DNA of 64,000 nt from Paraplanobispora siamensis (GTDB lineage Bacteria; Actinomycetota; Actinomycetes; Streptosporangiales; Streptosporangiaceae): contig NZ_BOOJ01000051.1 of assembly GCF_016863175.1 (NCBI RefSeq), forward strand, positions 1-64,000, read 5' to 3'. The stretch's first letter is position 1, and every line of letters starts with the position of its first letter. Made by a program: the position numbers and the translations under genes. This document shows positions 49,606 through 58,488 of this stretch, piece after piece. The notes beneath the pieces were generated by a model that was not told the origin of the DNA, did not search any database, and was given only the letters and a program-made list of their open reading frames with translations.

Positions 49606-51582
49606 TCAGCGCTGCCTCGGGGCGTACGGCCGGTAGCCGTTGCCGGCGCCCGGCTCCCTCAGGCCGAGGACGCGGGCGACGATCGAGGTCATCGTCAGCG
49701 CGTTGGAGTCGAAGTCGGAGTGGGACGTCGCGTCGCAACGACCGAGCGGTTGCGCGAAGGAGTGGGAGAAGATCGCCGTCCCCCCGACACCGGCGATCTT
49801 CTTCCGCAGGGTGCCGCCGTCCCCGTCCGGCCTGTCGAAGAACTTCTCCATGCCCAGCAGCGGGACCTCCTCGCCGTTGCTGGGCCCTTCGAAGCCGCGC
49901 GAGACCAGGTACAGGATCGACTTGTGGTACAGGGCCAGCGGGCCCACGCCGCACACGTCGTCCAGCTCCAGCCGGTCGCTCAGCGCGAAGGTGGCGAAGG
50001 AGCGCACCTGCCCGTTGCCGAGGTGCGGGAGCACGCGCTTCAGGAAGGCGTCCACCCGGATCGCGGGCGCCGTGAAGGTCAGCGTCTCGACCGGCACGCG
50101 CAGGGCCGCCAGCCGTTCCAGCAGCCCGGCCAGGAAGATCGCTCCGGCGCTGTGGCTCACCAGGTGCACCTTCACGCCCGGGTTCTCGGTGACGTACCTG
50201 CGCAGGCGCAGCGCGGTGAGCGTCGCCCCGGGCCCCTCCGCGGCGGTCGACCTCCAGTCGACCTCCCGGGTCACGGGCGCCGAGGCCAGGTCGGCGTTGT
50301 CCTTCATCTGCTTCCACGCCCACGCGAGCCTGGTCCTGGCCAGGGCCTCGGCGAGCCGGTCGACGCCCTCGAAGAACCCCAGTCCCGCCCCGACGGGCAC
50401 CCGCGTGCGGAGCAGGTCGATGACCTGGTCGATCAGGGTGTCCCACGGCCCGGTCTGCCAGGAGAAGAATACCGGGTAGACCCGGTTGTTGCGCCACCAC
50501 TGGAGGTTCGCCTGGGCGATCCGCAAGCCGTCGGAGACGCCGGTCAGACCGCCGTGGGCGTACAGCACGACGTGCCGGGCGCCGTCGCCTCCGTCCCGCG
50601 CCCAGGTCTCGTGGGCCGCCCTCATCCGTGTGAAGATCCCGTCGATCTGCGCGGGCGAGCTGTCGAGCGGCCCCTCGCGTGACAGCTTCCCGTCGTTGCC
50701 GATGTTGACGACGTACTCCCGCAGCTCGACCGGGTCGGGCGCGGAGACGGCGCGGATGCGCGGTCCGTCCGCGACCCGGCCGATGCTCCCGGCGGACGGG
50801 GTGCCGGGCACGCCCAGCCGCGCCACCCAGGCGTCCAGCAGGTCCAGCTCGTCGTACGGGAGGGTCGCGTACCCGCCGCGCCCCCACCGCCTGCCCCAGG
50901 AGTTCTGCACCAGGAACCCGACCGCGTTGTAGCCGACCAGGACGAAGGCGTGCCCGCCGAGCGCCGTCGGGCGGGGCGGCCGCCTGATCACGTGCATGGT
51001 CTCGCCGTCGTGCCGCTCCCGTTCGGGCCGGATCCAGCCGTCGTGCAGGACGGCGGACACGCAGACCGAGCCGATCTCCCGGATGGCCGACTGCAGGTCG
51101 TCGAAGCGCGCGAGGTCGACCCGGTAGTAGGCGCCCATCGGCCGCCGCAGGCACTCGGCCCGGATCTTGGGGTCGGACAGGTCGGGCAGCGGGTCCGGGT
51201 CGGGGAACCTCCAGTCCTCCTCGGGCAGCACGCCGTGGTGGTACCAGCCCTTCAGCGCGCCGCGCAGCGAGGAGCCGATGTCGGCGGTCCCCTCGAACTC
51301 GTCGTAGCGGCGGGCCAGGTCGTAGAGCATGTACGGGCTGACCGGCGCGCCGGTGTCGCGCAGCAGGTTGTTGATCAGCGCCGCCAGGGCGTGGCCCGTG
51401 CAGGACTCGCCCTCCTGCTTCATCACGTACCGGCCGGCACGGGTGTCGACGACCGGCTCCAGCGGCGCCAGGCTCGGCCGGTACGACAGGTCCCGCTCGT
51501 CGAACACGTCGGGCAGGACGTTGAGTGCGAAGGAACCCGCCCCGGGGATCTCGATCTCTCCTGGCGGCGCGGTCTTGGTCAT
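49606..51582 (-). CDS. Two-domain protein: papain-like (C1) peptidase plus alpha/beta hydrolase
   Basis: The 658-residue protein starts at ATG 51582. Residues 20-260 form a C1-type cysteine peptidase: catalytic Cys61 in VMKQEGESCTGHALAALINN, His211 in LGGHAFVLVGYN and Asn227 in VQNSWGRRWGRGGYA. Residues about 335-640 form an alpha/beta hydrolase: oxyanion HGG at 343-345 (VVLYAHGGLTGVSD), nucleophile Ser478 in HLVSHSAGAIFLAG, and later SFATFALSDRLELDDVC. There is no signal peptide or propeptide. Both catalytic sets look complete. Such a peptidase-lipase pairing in one chain is unusual; I do not know its role. Confidence 0.85.
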   Translation of the reverse strand: MTKTAPPGEIEIPGAGSFALNVLPDVFDERDLSYRPSLAPLEPVVDTRAGRYVMKQEGESCTGHALAALINNLLRDTGAPVSPYMLYDLARRYDEFEGTADIGSSLRGALKGWYHHGVLPEEDWRFPDPDPLPDLSDPKIRAECLRRPMGAYYRVDLARFDDLQSAIREIGSVCVSAVLHDGWIRPERERHDGETMHVIRRPPRPTALGGHAFVLVGYNAVGFLVQNSWGRRWGRGGYATLPYDELDLLDAWVARLGVPGTPSAGSIGRVADGPRIRAVSAPDPVELREYVVNIGNDGKLSREGPLDSSPAQIDGIFTRMRAAHETWARDGGDGARHVVLYAHGGLTGVSDGLRIAQANLQWWRNNRVYPVFFSWQTGPWDTLIDQVIDLLRTRVPVGAGLGFFEGVDRLAEALARTRLAWAWKQMKDNADLASAPVTREVDWRSTAAEGPGATLTALRLRRYVTENPGVKVHLVSHSAGAIFLAGLLERLAALRVPVETLTFTAPAIRVDAFLKRVLPHLGNGQVRSFATFALSDRLELDDVCGVGPLALYHKSILYLVSRGFEGPSNGEEVPLLGMEKFFDRPDGDGGTLRKKIAGVGGTAIFSHSFAQPLGRCDATSHSDFDSNALTMTSIVARVLGLREPGAGNGYRPYAPRQR

Positions 51583-51710
51583 GGCGCTCTCCGTTCGGGT
51601 CCTGATCCCGCGACCGTACGGCCGCCGCCCCCGGCACCGCCCCGGGTGCGGCACCGGGGGTTTCCCCGGTCCGGCGCCGCCGGCCGGGGCCTTCCCCGGG
51701 ACGGCTCCCG

Positions 51711-51923
51711 ATGCCGGTGCTCCCCGCCGCCGTGCCCGCGGGCTGGGTGACGCAGGCGCTGCCCGGCGTGAACCTCGACCAGGGGCAGCTGACGGCCTTC
51801 ATGGTCGCGTCCATGACCACCGTCGTGGCCCCCGCGCTGAAGTGGCTGCAGGACCGGCAGCAGCACGAACGGCTCGTCTCCGACGGCCGGGCGGAGCCGG
51901 TCCGGCCGCCGCAGCAGAAGTAG
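51711..51923 (+). CDS. Small hypothetical protein (70 residues)
   Basis: ATG 51711 is preceded by CGGGACGG. Third codon positions are almost all G or C, as in real genes here. The sequence has one amphipathic/hydrophobic segment (LTAFMVASMTTVVAPALKWL) followed by a charged tail (QDRQQHERLVSDGRAEP), suggesting a membrane-tethered or helical protein. I recognise no family. It is divergent from the papain-lipase gene, with a 128-bp gap. Confidence 0.5.
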   Translation: MPVLPAAVPAGWVTQALPGVNLDQGQLTAFMVASMTTVVAPALKWLQDRQQHERLVSDGRAEPVRPPQQK

Positions 51924-52112
51924 CGGCATATCCCCCGTCCCCGTTCCCATCCCCGTCCCCCGGACCGCGGGGGACGGAAGTCCCCATCCGAAAGCGCATC
52001 CGGCGCGAACCAGTTGCGTCTCACGGTTGTCGAAATGGTTGGAACGATCCATATTTCGCCACGATACAGAGCGTCCTCACACGGCTGGACGTGTGGTGGA
52101 CGGGGGGACTCG

Positions 52113-53036
52113 ATGAAGATCAGCGGGGAGTCGCGCCTGCCGGTGCGACCGGGAACGAGGCGGTGGGCTGCGGCTCTGCTCGCCGTGGCCGCTCTGACGG
52201 CGGCGTGCGGCACCGACCGGGCGGCCGGTGCGGCCGACGGCCACGCGGACGCGGCCCGGTCCGCGCCGGCCGCCGAGGCCGTACGGGCACCGGCGACGGG
52301 CTCCGGTCATCGGGCACGGCATGCCGTACGGGCCGGCGGGGAGCCCGGGATGTCACCTGAGATGCCGGCTGAGATGTCGGCTGGGCCGGCGTTCCCCGTG
52401 CGCGCCGCCGGCCAGTCGGCCGGCTGCCGCCGGGCCAAGTGCATCGCCCTCACCTTCGACGACGGCCCCGGCCGGTACACCGGCACGCTCCTGCGCCACC
52501 TGGCGGCCCACCGGGCCCACGCCACCTTCTTCGTGGTGGGGCAGAACGTCGCCGCCAACCCCGGGCCGGTGCGGCAGGCCGTCAAGGCGGGCCACGAGAT
52601 CGGCAACCACAGCTGGTCCCACCGGAACCTGACCACGCTGTCGGGCGCCGAGATCCGCTCCGAGCTGGCCCGCACCGACCGGGCCGTCAAGGCGGCCGCG
52701 GGCGTCACGCCGAAGATCGTCCGCCCGCCGTACGGGGCCTTCAACGGCACCGTCCGCAGCCAGACGACGCGTCCCGTGGTCCTGTGGAGCGTGGACACCG
52801 AGGACTGGAGATACCGCGACAGCGCCGCGGTGGCGCGCAAGGCCGTCAAGTCGGCGTCGCCGGGGGGCGTCATCCTGTTCCACGACATCCACCCCACGAC
52901 GGTGAAGGCGATCCCGAAGGTGCTGGAGAGCCTGTCCGCACGGGGCTACCGGTTCGTCACCGTCAGCGAGCTGTACGGCGGGAAACCGCCGAAACTCGTC
53001 TACGGCGGCTCCCCGCGAGCCGCCGTGGCGCTGTGA
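52113..53036 (+). CDS. Polysaccharide deacetylase (CE4) lipoprotein
   Basis: The protein has 307 residues. ATG 52113 gives a lipoprotein signal with the lipobox LTAAC. A low-complexity linker with MSPEMPAEMSAG precedes the NodB domain: ALTFDDGPGRYTGTLLRHLA (motif 1, catalytic Asp), GHEIGNHSWSHRNLT (motif 2, His pair), VRPPYGAFNGTV (motif 3), WSVDTEDWRYRDS (motif 4) and GGVILFHDIHP (motif 5). All catalytic and Zn ligands are present. It should deacetylate peptidoglycan or another N-acetylated glycan at the cell surface. Confidence 0.93.
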   Translation: MKISGESRLPVRPGTRRWAAALLAVAALTAACGTDRAAGAADGHADAARSAPAAEAVRAPATGSGHRARHAVRAGGEPGMSPEMPAEMSAGPAFPVRAAGQSAGCRRAKCIALTFDDGPGRYTGTLLRHLAAHRAHATFFVVGQNVAANPGPVRQAVKAGHEIGNHSWSHRNLTTLSGAEIRSELARTDRAVKAAAGVTPKIVRPPYGAFNGTVRSQTTRPVVLWSVDTEDWRYRDSAAVARKAVKSASPGGVILFHDIHPTTVKAIPKVLESLSARGYRFVTVSELYGGKPPKLVYGGSPRAAVAL

Positions 53037-53103
53037 CCGGGCCCGCGCGCGGTGCAGACGCGCGCCGTGCAGACGCGCGCCGTACAGAACCGATCCGCAC
53101 AGA

Positions 53104-53799
53104 ATGGGGAGGGTGACTTCACGACGCCTCTACCACGGCACCGGCCCGGGCCCGATCACCCCCGACGGCTGCGCGGTGGACTACTACGCCACCCTCACCG
53201 CGAACGGCGAACCCGAGATCATCCACTCCGTGATCCCGCCCGGCGCGGGCGTCCTGGAACTCGGCGCGGGCACCGGGCGCATCACCCACCCCTTGATCGG
53301 CCTGGGCCATCCGGTCGTCGCGGTCGACGAGTCCCCCGACATGCTCGCCCACATCTCCGGCGCCGAGACGGTCTGCTCCTCCATCCAGGACCTGGACCTG
53401 GGGCGGACCTTCGAGGTGGTGCTGCTGATGTCGTTCGTCATCGAGACCGCCGACGACGACCTGCGCGCCGCGTTCATCCGCACCTGCCGCCGGCACGTCG
53501 CCGACGACGGCCGCGTCATCCTGCAGCGCAAGCCGCCCGAGTGGTACGACACCGTCGAGCCGTTCGAACGCCGCACCGACGACGGCCGGACCGTCCGCAT
53601 GACCGGCGTCAGCCGCCCCGAGCCCGGCCTGCTGGCGGCCACCATGGAGTACACCGTCGGCGACCGGCACTGGACCCACTTCTTCCTCAGCCGCCGCCTC
53701 GACGACGACCGGCTCGAACGCGAGCTCAACCGGGTGGGCCTGACCGTCTACGGGTTCCTCGACCCCGACCGCGAGTGGGTGCTGGCCGTACCCCGCTGA
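53104..53799 (+). CDS. Class I SAM-dependent methyltransferase
   Basis: The 231-residue protein has motif I VLELGAGTGRITHPLIGLG, the acidic loop VVAVDESPDMLAHI, motif post-I CSSIQDLDLGRTFEVVLLM and the motif III region RHVADDGRVILQRKPPEWYD. The N-terminus (DYYATLTANGEPEIIHSVIP) is typical of actinobacterial Methyltransf_25 enzymes. The substrate is unknown. Two copies of GTGCAGACGCGCGCC (53052-53081) precede it. Confidence 0.87.
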   Translation: MGRVTSRRLYHGTGPGPITPDGCAVDYYATLTANGEPEIIHSVIPPGAGVLELGAGTGRITHPLIGLGHPVVAVDESPDMLAHISGAETVCSSIQDLDLGRTFEVVLLMSFVIETADDDLRAAFIRTCRRHVADDGRVILQRKPPEWYDTVEPFERRTDDGRTVRMTGVSRPEPGLLAATMEYTVGDRHWTHFFLSRRLDDDRLERELNRVGLTVYGFLDPDREWVLAVPR

Positions 53800-53816
53800 C
53801 GGGCGCAGGCCGGAGG

Positions 53817-54668
53817 TCAGAAGAGGGTCAGCGGCTCGGCCGGGAGCGGCTCGGGCAGCGGCTCGACCTCGGGCAGGCGGGCACGCACCTCGTCGTGGAA
53901 GCGGCGGGCGAGCGCGAGGGCGTCGGCGTTGTCGGGGGTGTGGACGAACACCGTCGGCGAGCGGCCCTCGCGCAGCCACTCGGCGACCGTGCCGACCCAG
54001 TGCTGCCAGCCCTCGACCGTGCCCGCCTCGTCGTCGCGGCCGATGTAGCGCACGATCGGGCGGTCGGTCAGGGCGAGCGACCGGCGCGGCAGGCGCGGCT
54101 TCTTCGCCCAGGCCTCCCGCTCCGCTTCACTGACCGGAGGGCTCCGGAACAGGGCGGTGGTGTCGAAGGGGACCCACTCGGCGTCCGCACCGGCGAGCAC
54201 CCTCTCCAACTGGCGACCGGACTGCGGATCGTCGAAGAACGCGCGGTGCCGGACCTCGACGGCGTACCGGTGGGCGGCGGGCAGCGTGCGCAGGAACCCG
54301 GCCAGCACGGCCAGGTCGGCCGGGCCGAACGACCCCGGCAGCTGCACCCACAGGGCGTGGGCCCGCGGGCCCAGCGGCTCGATCGCCTCCAGGAAGGCCC
54401 GCAGTTCCTCCTCGGCGCCGATGAGACGGCGCTCGTGCGTGATCGTCCGGGGCAGCTTGACCACGAAGCGGAAGTCGGGCGGGGTCTGGCGCGCCCACGA
54501 CTCCACGCTGCTCCTGGCCGGTGTCGCGTAGAACGTGGTGTTGCCCTCGACCGCGTTGCACCAGGTCGCGTAGGCCCGCAGGCGCTCCCCGGCGGGAAGC
54601 GGATGGGGCAGGAAACGCCCCTGCCATGGTTTGTGAGTCCACATCGCGCATCCCACGTGAAGCCGCAT
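53817..54668 (-). CDS. DUF72 domain protein
   Basis: The 283-residue TIM-barrel protein starts MRLHVGCAMWTHKPWQGRFL. DUF72 motifs are NAVEGNTTFYATPARSSVES, DFRFVVKLPRTITHERRL, LWVQLPGSFGPADLAVLAGF, YAVEVRHRAFF and VRYIGRDD. The fold resembles UVDE/xylose isomerase-type barrels; function is unknown though sometimes linked to iron-sulfur or sensor roles. ATG 54668 is the only start that keeps the family N-terminus. Confidence 0.9.
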   Translation of the reverse strand: MRLHVGCAMWTHKPWQGRFLPHPLPAGERLRAYATWCNAVEGNTTFYATPARSSVESWARQTPPDFRFVVKLPRTITHERRLIGAEEELRAFLEAIEPLGPRAHALWVQLPGSFGPADLAVLAGFLRTLPAAHRYAVEVRHRAFFDDPQSGRQLERVLAGADAEWVPFDTTALFRSPPVSEAEREAWAKKPRLPRRSLALTDRPIVRYIGRDDEAGTVEGWQHWVGTVAEWLREGRSPTVFVHTPDNADALALARRFHDEVRARLPEVEPLPEPLPAEPLTLF

Positions 54669-54742
54669 GACCTCGACGTTATCGAAGTCCGGCGAATGCC
54701 CGCCATCCGGGTGATCGCCGGACGCCCCGGCGCCGGGGACTG

Positions 54743-55066
54743 TCACCGGATCATGGTTCCCGGAGGCCGCCTGCGCCCCGGCGCCGCGCCGTCGACTCCG
54801 GTGACGATCACCCGGCCGCCGGAGTCGCGCGCGTGCCGGTCGGCGGCGTCGAGGATGGCCCAGCCCGAGGAGTCGATCGCGTCGAGCGCCCTGACGTCCA
54901 CGATCACGACCGGCGGGACCCGCGCGGCCAGTTCCCTGGCCAGCAGCACGTGGAGCATCGGGGCGGTCACTCCGCTCAGGTGCCCGGTCAGGTGGAGGAC
55001 GGTCAGGTCGTCGTACGGCTCGACCTCCGCGTGCAGACCGGCCGAGGAGTGCTCGCCCTCGCTCAC
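54743..55066 (-). CDS. STAS-domain protein (anti-sigma-factor antagonist-like)
   Basis: The 107-residue protein starts from GTG 55066. The STAS fold is seen in LTVLHLTGHLSGVTAPMLHV, PPVVIVDVRALDAIDSSGWA and ILDAADRHARDSGGRVIVTG. The phospho-accepting Ser region DAIDSSGWAIL fits RsbV/SpoIIAA-type antagonists. The tail PGRRRPPGTMIR is short. Translation is coupled to an 18-codon leader ORF whose stop overlaps the GTG (GTGA). No anti-sigma kinase or sigma gene is adjacent. Confidence 0.82.
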   Translation of the reverse strand: MSEGEHSSAGLHAEVEPYDDLTVLHLTGHLSGVTAPMLHVLLARELAARVPPVVIVDVRALDAIDSSGWAILDAADRHARDSGGRVIVTGVDGAAPGRRRPPGTMIR

Positions 55067-55119
55067 AGCGCGGCCCCGCGGCGGTGCGGGGACATGGCGT
55101 GAACGACGGTGCTGAGCAT
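55063..55119 (-). CDS. 18-residue leader ORF coupled to the STAS gene
   Basis: ATG 55119 is preceded by AGGAG at 9 nt and encodes MLSTVVHAMSPHRRGAAL; its TGA overlaps the GTG of the STAS gene (GTGA). The STAS GTG itself lacks a Shine-Dalgarno, so this leader probably delivers ribosomes to it. The sequence shows no run of a regulatory amino acid. Confidence 0.5.
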   Translation of the reverse strand: MLSTVVHAMSPHRRGAAL

Positions 55120-55592
55120 ACTTCGGTTCTCCTGGAAGACATGCGGGAACAGAGCCGACCAGTCTTCCCGGCACACCTGCGCGCAGCCTAACAGCCCGGA
55201 CCCCGCGCAGGGAAAGGGCTTTCGCCGTACGGCCCGCCATCCGGTCACCGGCTGACGGCGCAGGGGTGCTGCCCCTCCCCTACCGCGGCGTGACCGCGCG
55301 TTTCCCCCGCCCGCCGTCGTCCCGGTTTTTCTTTGCCGCCCTGTGCCCGCGGGCGGTTCCGGCTCATGTGTCGGCCTCCGCACGCCGGGAAGCAGAGCCG
55401 TATGGCTGCAATCACTCCGCGGAGCACCGCGTTCAGCGATCACATGCTGATTCAGCACCGCTGTTCCCACAGGATCGAAGAGCTCGTCCTGGTCGAAATC
55501 CACGGCCGATGACCACCGAAGCCGCCAGAAACGGCGCAGATCACCGGATCGTGAACGCGGCGGTCGCCGGAGCCCGCCGCAAGGAGAAGCAC
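55120..55592. other. Divergent intergenic region without a supported gene
   Basis: Between the STAS leader and the glycosyltransferase start I see no gene with good codon bias. Around 55315-55345 there is a locally AT-rich stretch (GGTTTTTCTTTGCC) unlike the rest of the window. A 28-codon in-frame extension of the glycosyltransferase from ATG 55509 is possible but lacks a ribosome site. Promoters for both flanking genes should lie here. Confidence 0.5.
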
Positions 55593-56429
55593 GTGACGAC
55601 CCGCACGACGGTGGTCGTGACCACCCGGAACCGCCGCCGCGAACTGGAACTCTCGCTGAAGCACCACGAGGGCCCGGTCATCCTCGTCGACAACGGCTCC
55701 ACCGACGGCACCGCCGACGCGATACGCACGGCGTTCCCGCATGTCGAGGTGGTGGAGCTGGACCGCAACATCGGCGCGCCGGGCCGCAACGTCGGGGTAC
55801 GGCTGGCCCGCACGCCGTACGTCGCCTTCGCCGACGACGACTCCTGGTGGGCGCCCGGGGCGCTGGAGCGCGCCGCCGACGTGCTGGACGACCATCCCCG
55901 CCTGGCGGTGCTGGCCGGGCGCGTCCTCGTGGGTACCGAGGAGGAGCCCGACCCGATCTGCGCGGAGATGGCCGACTCCCCGCTCAAGGTCAGGCCGGAC
56001 GCGCCGGGTCCGAGCGTCCTGGGCTTCATGGCCTGCGGCGCGGTGGTGCGCCGGGAGGCGTTCCTGACCGCCGGGGGCTTCGACGACGTGGTCTTCTTCT
56101 ACGGCGAGGAGGAGCGCCTCGCGCTCGACCTGGCCGCGGCCGGCTGGGACCTCGCCTACGTCGACGACGTCGTCGCCCACCATCACCCCTCGCCCGCGCG
56201 CGACCCCCGCGGCCGGCGGATCCTGGCCGCCCGCAACATGGTGCTCACCGCCGTCATGCGCCGGCCGTGGCCGGTGGTGGCGCGCAAGGTGTTCGAGGCC
56301 GCGCGCCGCGGCCCGGAGGGCAGGCGCGGACTGCGCGACGCCGTACGCCGGCTGTCCCCGGCACTGGCGATGCGGCGCCCGCTGCCACCGCACGTCGAGA
56401 CGGCGCGCAGGCTGCTGGACACCGCCTGA
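55593..56429 (+). CDS. Family 2 glycosyltransferase
   Basis: The protein has 278 residues from GTG 55593, which has AAGGAG at 6 nt; the upstream ATG 55509 does not. GT-A features are TTVVVTTRNRRRELELSLKH (nucleotide-binding start), GPVILVDNGSTDGTADAI, NIGAPGRNVGVRLARTPYVA and the DDD metal motif in VAFADDDSWWAPGALERAAD. The acceptor region contains FMACGAVVRREAFLTAGGFD and FFYGEEERLALDLAAAGWDL (ED-like). It transfers a sugar to an unknown acceptor; no cluster partner is nearby. Confidence 0.88.
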   Translation: MTTRTTVVVTTRNRRRELELSLKHHEGPVILVDNGSTDGTADAIRTAFPHVEVVELDRNIGAPGRNVGVRLARTPYVAFADDDSWWAPGALERAADVLDDHPRLAVLAGRVLVGTEEEPDPICAEMADSPLKVRPDAPGPSVLGFMACGAVVRREAFLTAGGFDDVVFFYGEEERLALDLAAAGWDLAYVDDVVAHHHPSPARDPRGRRILAARNMVLTAVMRRPWPVVARKVFEAARRGPEGRRGLRDAVRRLSPALAMRRPLPPHVETARRLLDTA

Positions 56430-56554
56430 GCTGTGCTTCCCGGACCGGAGGTGATCCCTCGCCGTACTCCCGGAACGTCCTCCGCCGCCGCGGTCCGGCG
56501 GGGGTCAGGGCCGGGAGCTTCCGGCGGAATACGGCTCTCGGCTAGGGTCACCCG

Positions 56555-57475
56555 ATGAGAATCCGGTTCGGTCGTCCCGACATCTCCCGTTACGCGGACC
56601 GCTTCGACCTGCCCGAGGCCGGTCCCGGTCTGTCCGTCACCTTCCTGGGCGTGGCCACCCTCCTCGTCCGGGACGGGACCTCGGCCGTCATGACCGACGG
56701 ATTCTTCTCCCGCCCTTCGCTCCTGTCGGTGGGCGTACGGCGCATCGCCCCGGACCGGGCGCGCATCGACGCCGCTCTGACACGGGCCGGGGTGACCTCG
56801 CTCGACGCGCTCGTCCCCGTGCACACCCACTTCGACCACGCGATGGACGCGGCGGCGGTCGCGGCCCGCACCGGGGCCCGGCTGGTCGGCGGCGCGTCGG
56901 CGGCCAACGTCGGACGCGGCGGCGGCCTGCCCGGTGACAGGATCGTGCAGGTCACGACGGGTGAACGGGTCGAGTACGGCGCCTTCGCGCTGACGCTGGC
57001 CGAGTCCCACCACTGCCCGCCCGACCGCTATCCCGGGACCATCGACCGTCCCGTCGTGCCGCCGGTCAAGGCGTCGGCCTACCGCTGCGGCGAGGCCTGG
57101 TCCCTGCTGCTCCGGCACTCGGGCGGCCGTACCGCGCTGATCCAGGGCAGCGCCGGCTTCGTCCCGGGCGCCCTGAGCGGGTGGTCGGCCGAGGTGGCCT
57201 ATCTCGGCGTGGGCCAGCTGGGCGTCCAGGACGAGGACTACATCCGGGCGTACTGGAGGGAGACGGTCGAGACGGTGGGCGCCCGCCGGGTCGTCCTCAT
57301 CCACTGGGACGACTTCTTCCGCCCGCTGGACAGGCCCCTGCGCGCCCTGCCGTACCTCGGCGACGATCTCGACGCCACCATGCGCGTCATCGACCGCCTC
57401 GCCGCCGAGCAGGGCGTCCCGGTGCACTTCCCCACCCTGTGGCGACGCGAGGACCCCTGGTCCGGCCTCTCCTGA
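56555..57475 (+). CDS. MBL-fold metallohydrolase (UlaG-like group)
   Basis: The 306-residue protein has the metal motif HTHFDHAMD in LDALVPVHTHFDHAMDAAAV, then LAESHHCPPD, and VVLIHWDDFFRPLDRP near the C-terminus. The N-terminal LSVTFLGVATLLVRDGTSAV and MTDGFFSRPS fit the group of L-ascorbate-6-phosphate lactonase-like or NAPE-PLD-like hydrolases. The substrate is unknown. Single gene. Confidence 0.85.
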   Translation: MRIRFGRPDISRYADRFDLPEAGPGLSVTFLGVATLLVRDGTSAVMTDGFFSRPSLLSVGVRRIAPDRARIDAALTRAGVTSLDALVPVHTHFDHAMDAAAVAARTGARLVGGASAANVGRGGGLPGDRIVQVTTGERVEYGAFALTLAESHHCPPDRYPGTIDRPVVPPVKASAYRCGEAWSLLLRHSGGRTALIQGSAGFVPGALSGWSAEVAYLGVGQLGVQDEDYIRAYWRETVETVGARRVVLIHWDDFFRPLDRPLRALPYLGDDLDATMRVIDRLAAEQGVPVHFPTLWRREDPWSGLS

Positions 57476-57548
57476 CTCTGTAGGACGGAACCTGGCCTAC
57501 TTCCGGAATAGCGTCGCATCGACGACCCTCACACTCCCCGGAGGAACC

Positions 57549-58022
57549 ATGACCGTCAAGCCGATCCCCGAGGGCTACACCACCGTCACACCGTGGATCA
57601 TCTCCTACGACACGGCCGGGCTCATGTCCTACCTCACCCGGGCCTTCGACGCCGTGGAGCTGGCCCGGGTGGTCGACGGCGAGGGGCGCATCGGCCACGC
57701 GGAGATGCGCATCGGGAACGCGGTGGTGATGATGTTCGACTCCAAACCGGGCTGGCCGCGCACCCCGGCCTTCCTGCGCCTGTACGTCCCCGACGCCGAC
57801 GCCACCCACCGCCAGGCCGTCGGAGCGGGCGGCACGTCGGTCACGGAGGTCACGCACCTGTACTTCGGCGACCGCGTCGGCCGGGTCAGGGACCCGTTCG
57901 GCAACCTGTGGTGGATCCAGACCCGCGTCGAGGACGTCTCCCCCGAGGAGATGGAACAGCGCCTGAGCGACCCGGTGTTCGCCAAGGCGATGGAGTACGT
58001 CCAGACCGCCGACTTCTTCTGA
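57549..58022 (+). CDS. VOC-family (glyoxalase/PhnB-like) protein
   Basis: The 157-residue protein starts at ATG 57549 behind CCGGAGGAACC. PhnB-like features are TVTPWIISYDTAGLMSYLTR, AFDAVELARVV, IGHAEMRIGNAVVMMFD and DRVGRVRDPFGNLWWIQTRV with the conserved DPFGN-W. The C-terminal helix is typical. The metal His/Glu and binding pocket are present; the substrate is unknown. Confidence 0.88.
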   Translation: MTVKPIPEGYTTVTPWIISYDTAGLMSYLTRAFDAVELARVVDGEGRIGHAEMRIGNAVVMMFDSKPGWPRTPAFLRLYVPDADATHRQAVGAGGTSVTEVTHLYFGDRVGRVRDPFGNLWWIQTRVEDVSPEEMEQRLSDPVFAKAMEYVQTADFF

Positions 58023-58147
58023 TCCTCCCCTCCGGAGCCGGCAGCTCGATCTCGGTGACGGCCGCCGTGTCGTCTACGGCGGTACGATGGCCGGGACGAT
58101 GGATCACGGCATTGTCCGCGTATCGGCCGCCGCATACGATCCGTCGC

Positions 58148-58399
58148 ATGTCGGTCACCCGTGAGTTCGCCTATGTGTCCTCCTCCCGTCCCCCGGACAG
58201 CGAGTGCGTGTGGTATCGCTCGGTGGACGAGGCGTACGACCTGATCCGCACCGGCAGCCGCGGGAGTTTCCGATACCACGTCTTCGACGTACGCACCGGC
58301 CGGCACCTGCGGGAGTTCACCTCGTGGGACGAGGGCCACGCCTGGATCGAAGATCGCAGCGGCGGTCGACGGCAGGCCGCAGCCGGCTCCCAGGACTGA
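58148..58399 (+). CDS. Small hypothetical protein (83 residues)
   Basis: ATG 58148 gives MSVTREFAYVSSSRPPDSEC, with compact mixed alpha/beta composition and FRYHVFDVRTGRHLREFTSW and DEGHAWIEDRSGG. Codon bias is normal for this DNA. I recognise no named family. It lies before a strong terminator hairpin. Confidence 0.65.
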   Translation: MSVTREFAYVSSSRPPDSECVWYRSVDEAYDLIRTGSRGSFRYHVFDVRTGRHLREFTSWDEGHAWIEDRSGGRRQAAAGSQD

Positions 58400-58421
58400 G
58401 CACGTGAGAGCCCGCCCATGA

Positions 58422-58459
58422 CCCGCTCCCCGTCCCGGACGGGCCGGGCGGGGAGCGGG
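58422..58459. terminator. Bidirectional terminator hairpin
   Basis: A perfect 11-bp stem (CCCGCTCCCCG at 58422-58432 with its complement at 58449-58459) and further pairing toward the loop lie between the convergent 83-residue ORF and the MBL hydrolase gene. It is the strongest hairpin in this gap. Confidence 0.75.
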
Positions 58460-58488
58460 GCTGTCGTGCGGGAGAAGCCGGGACGGGT

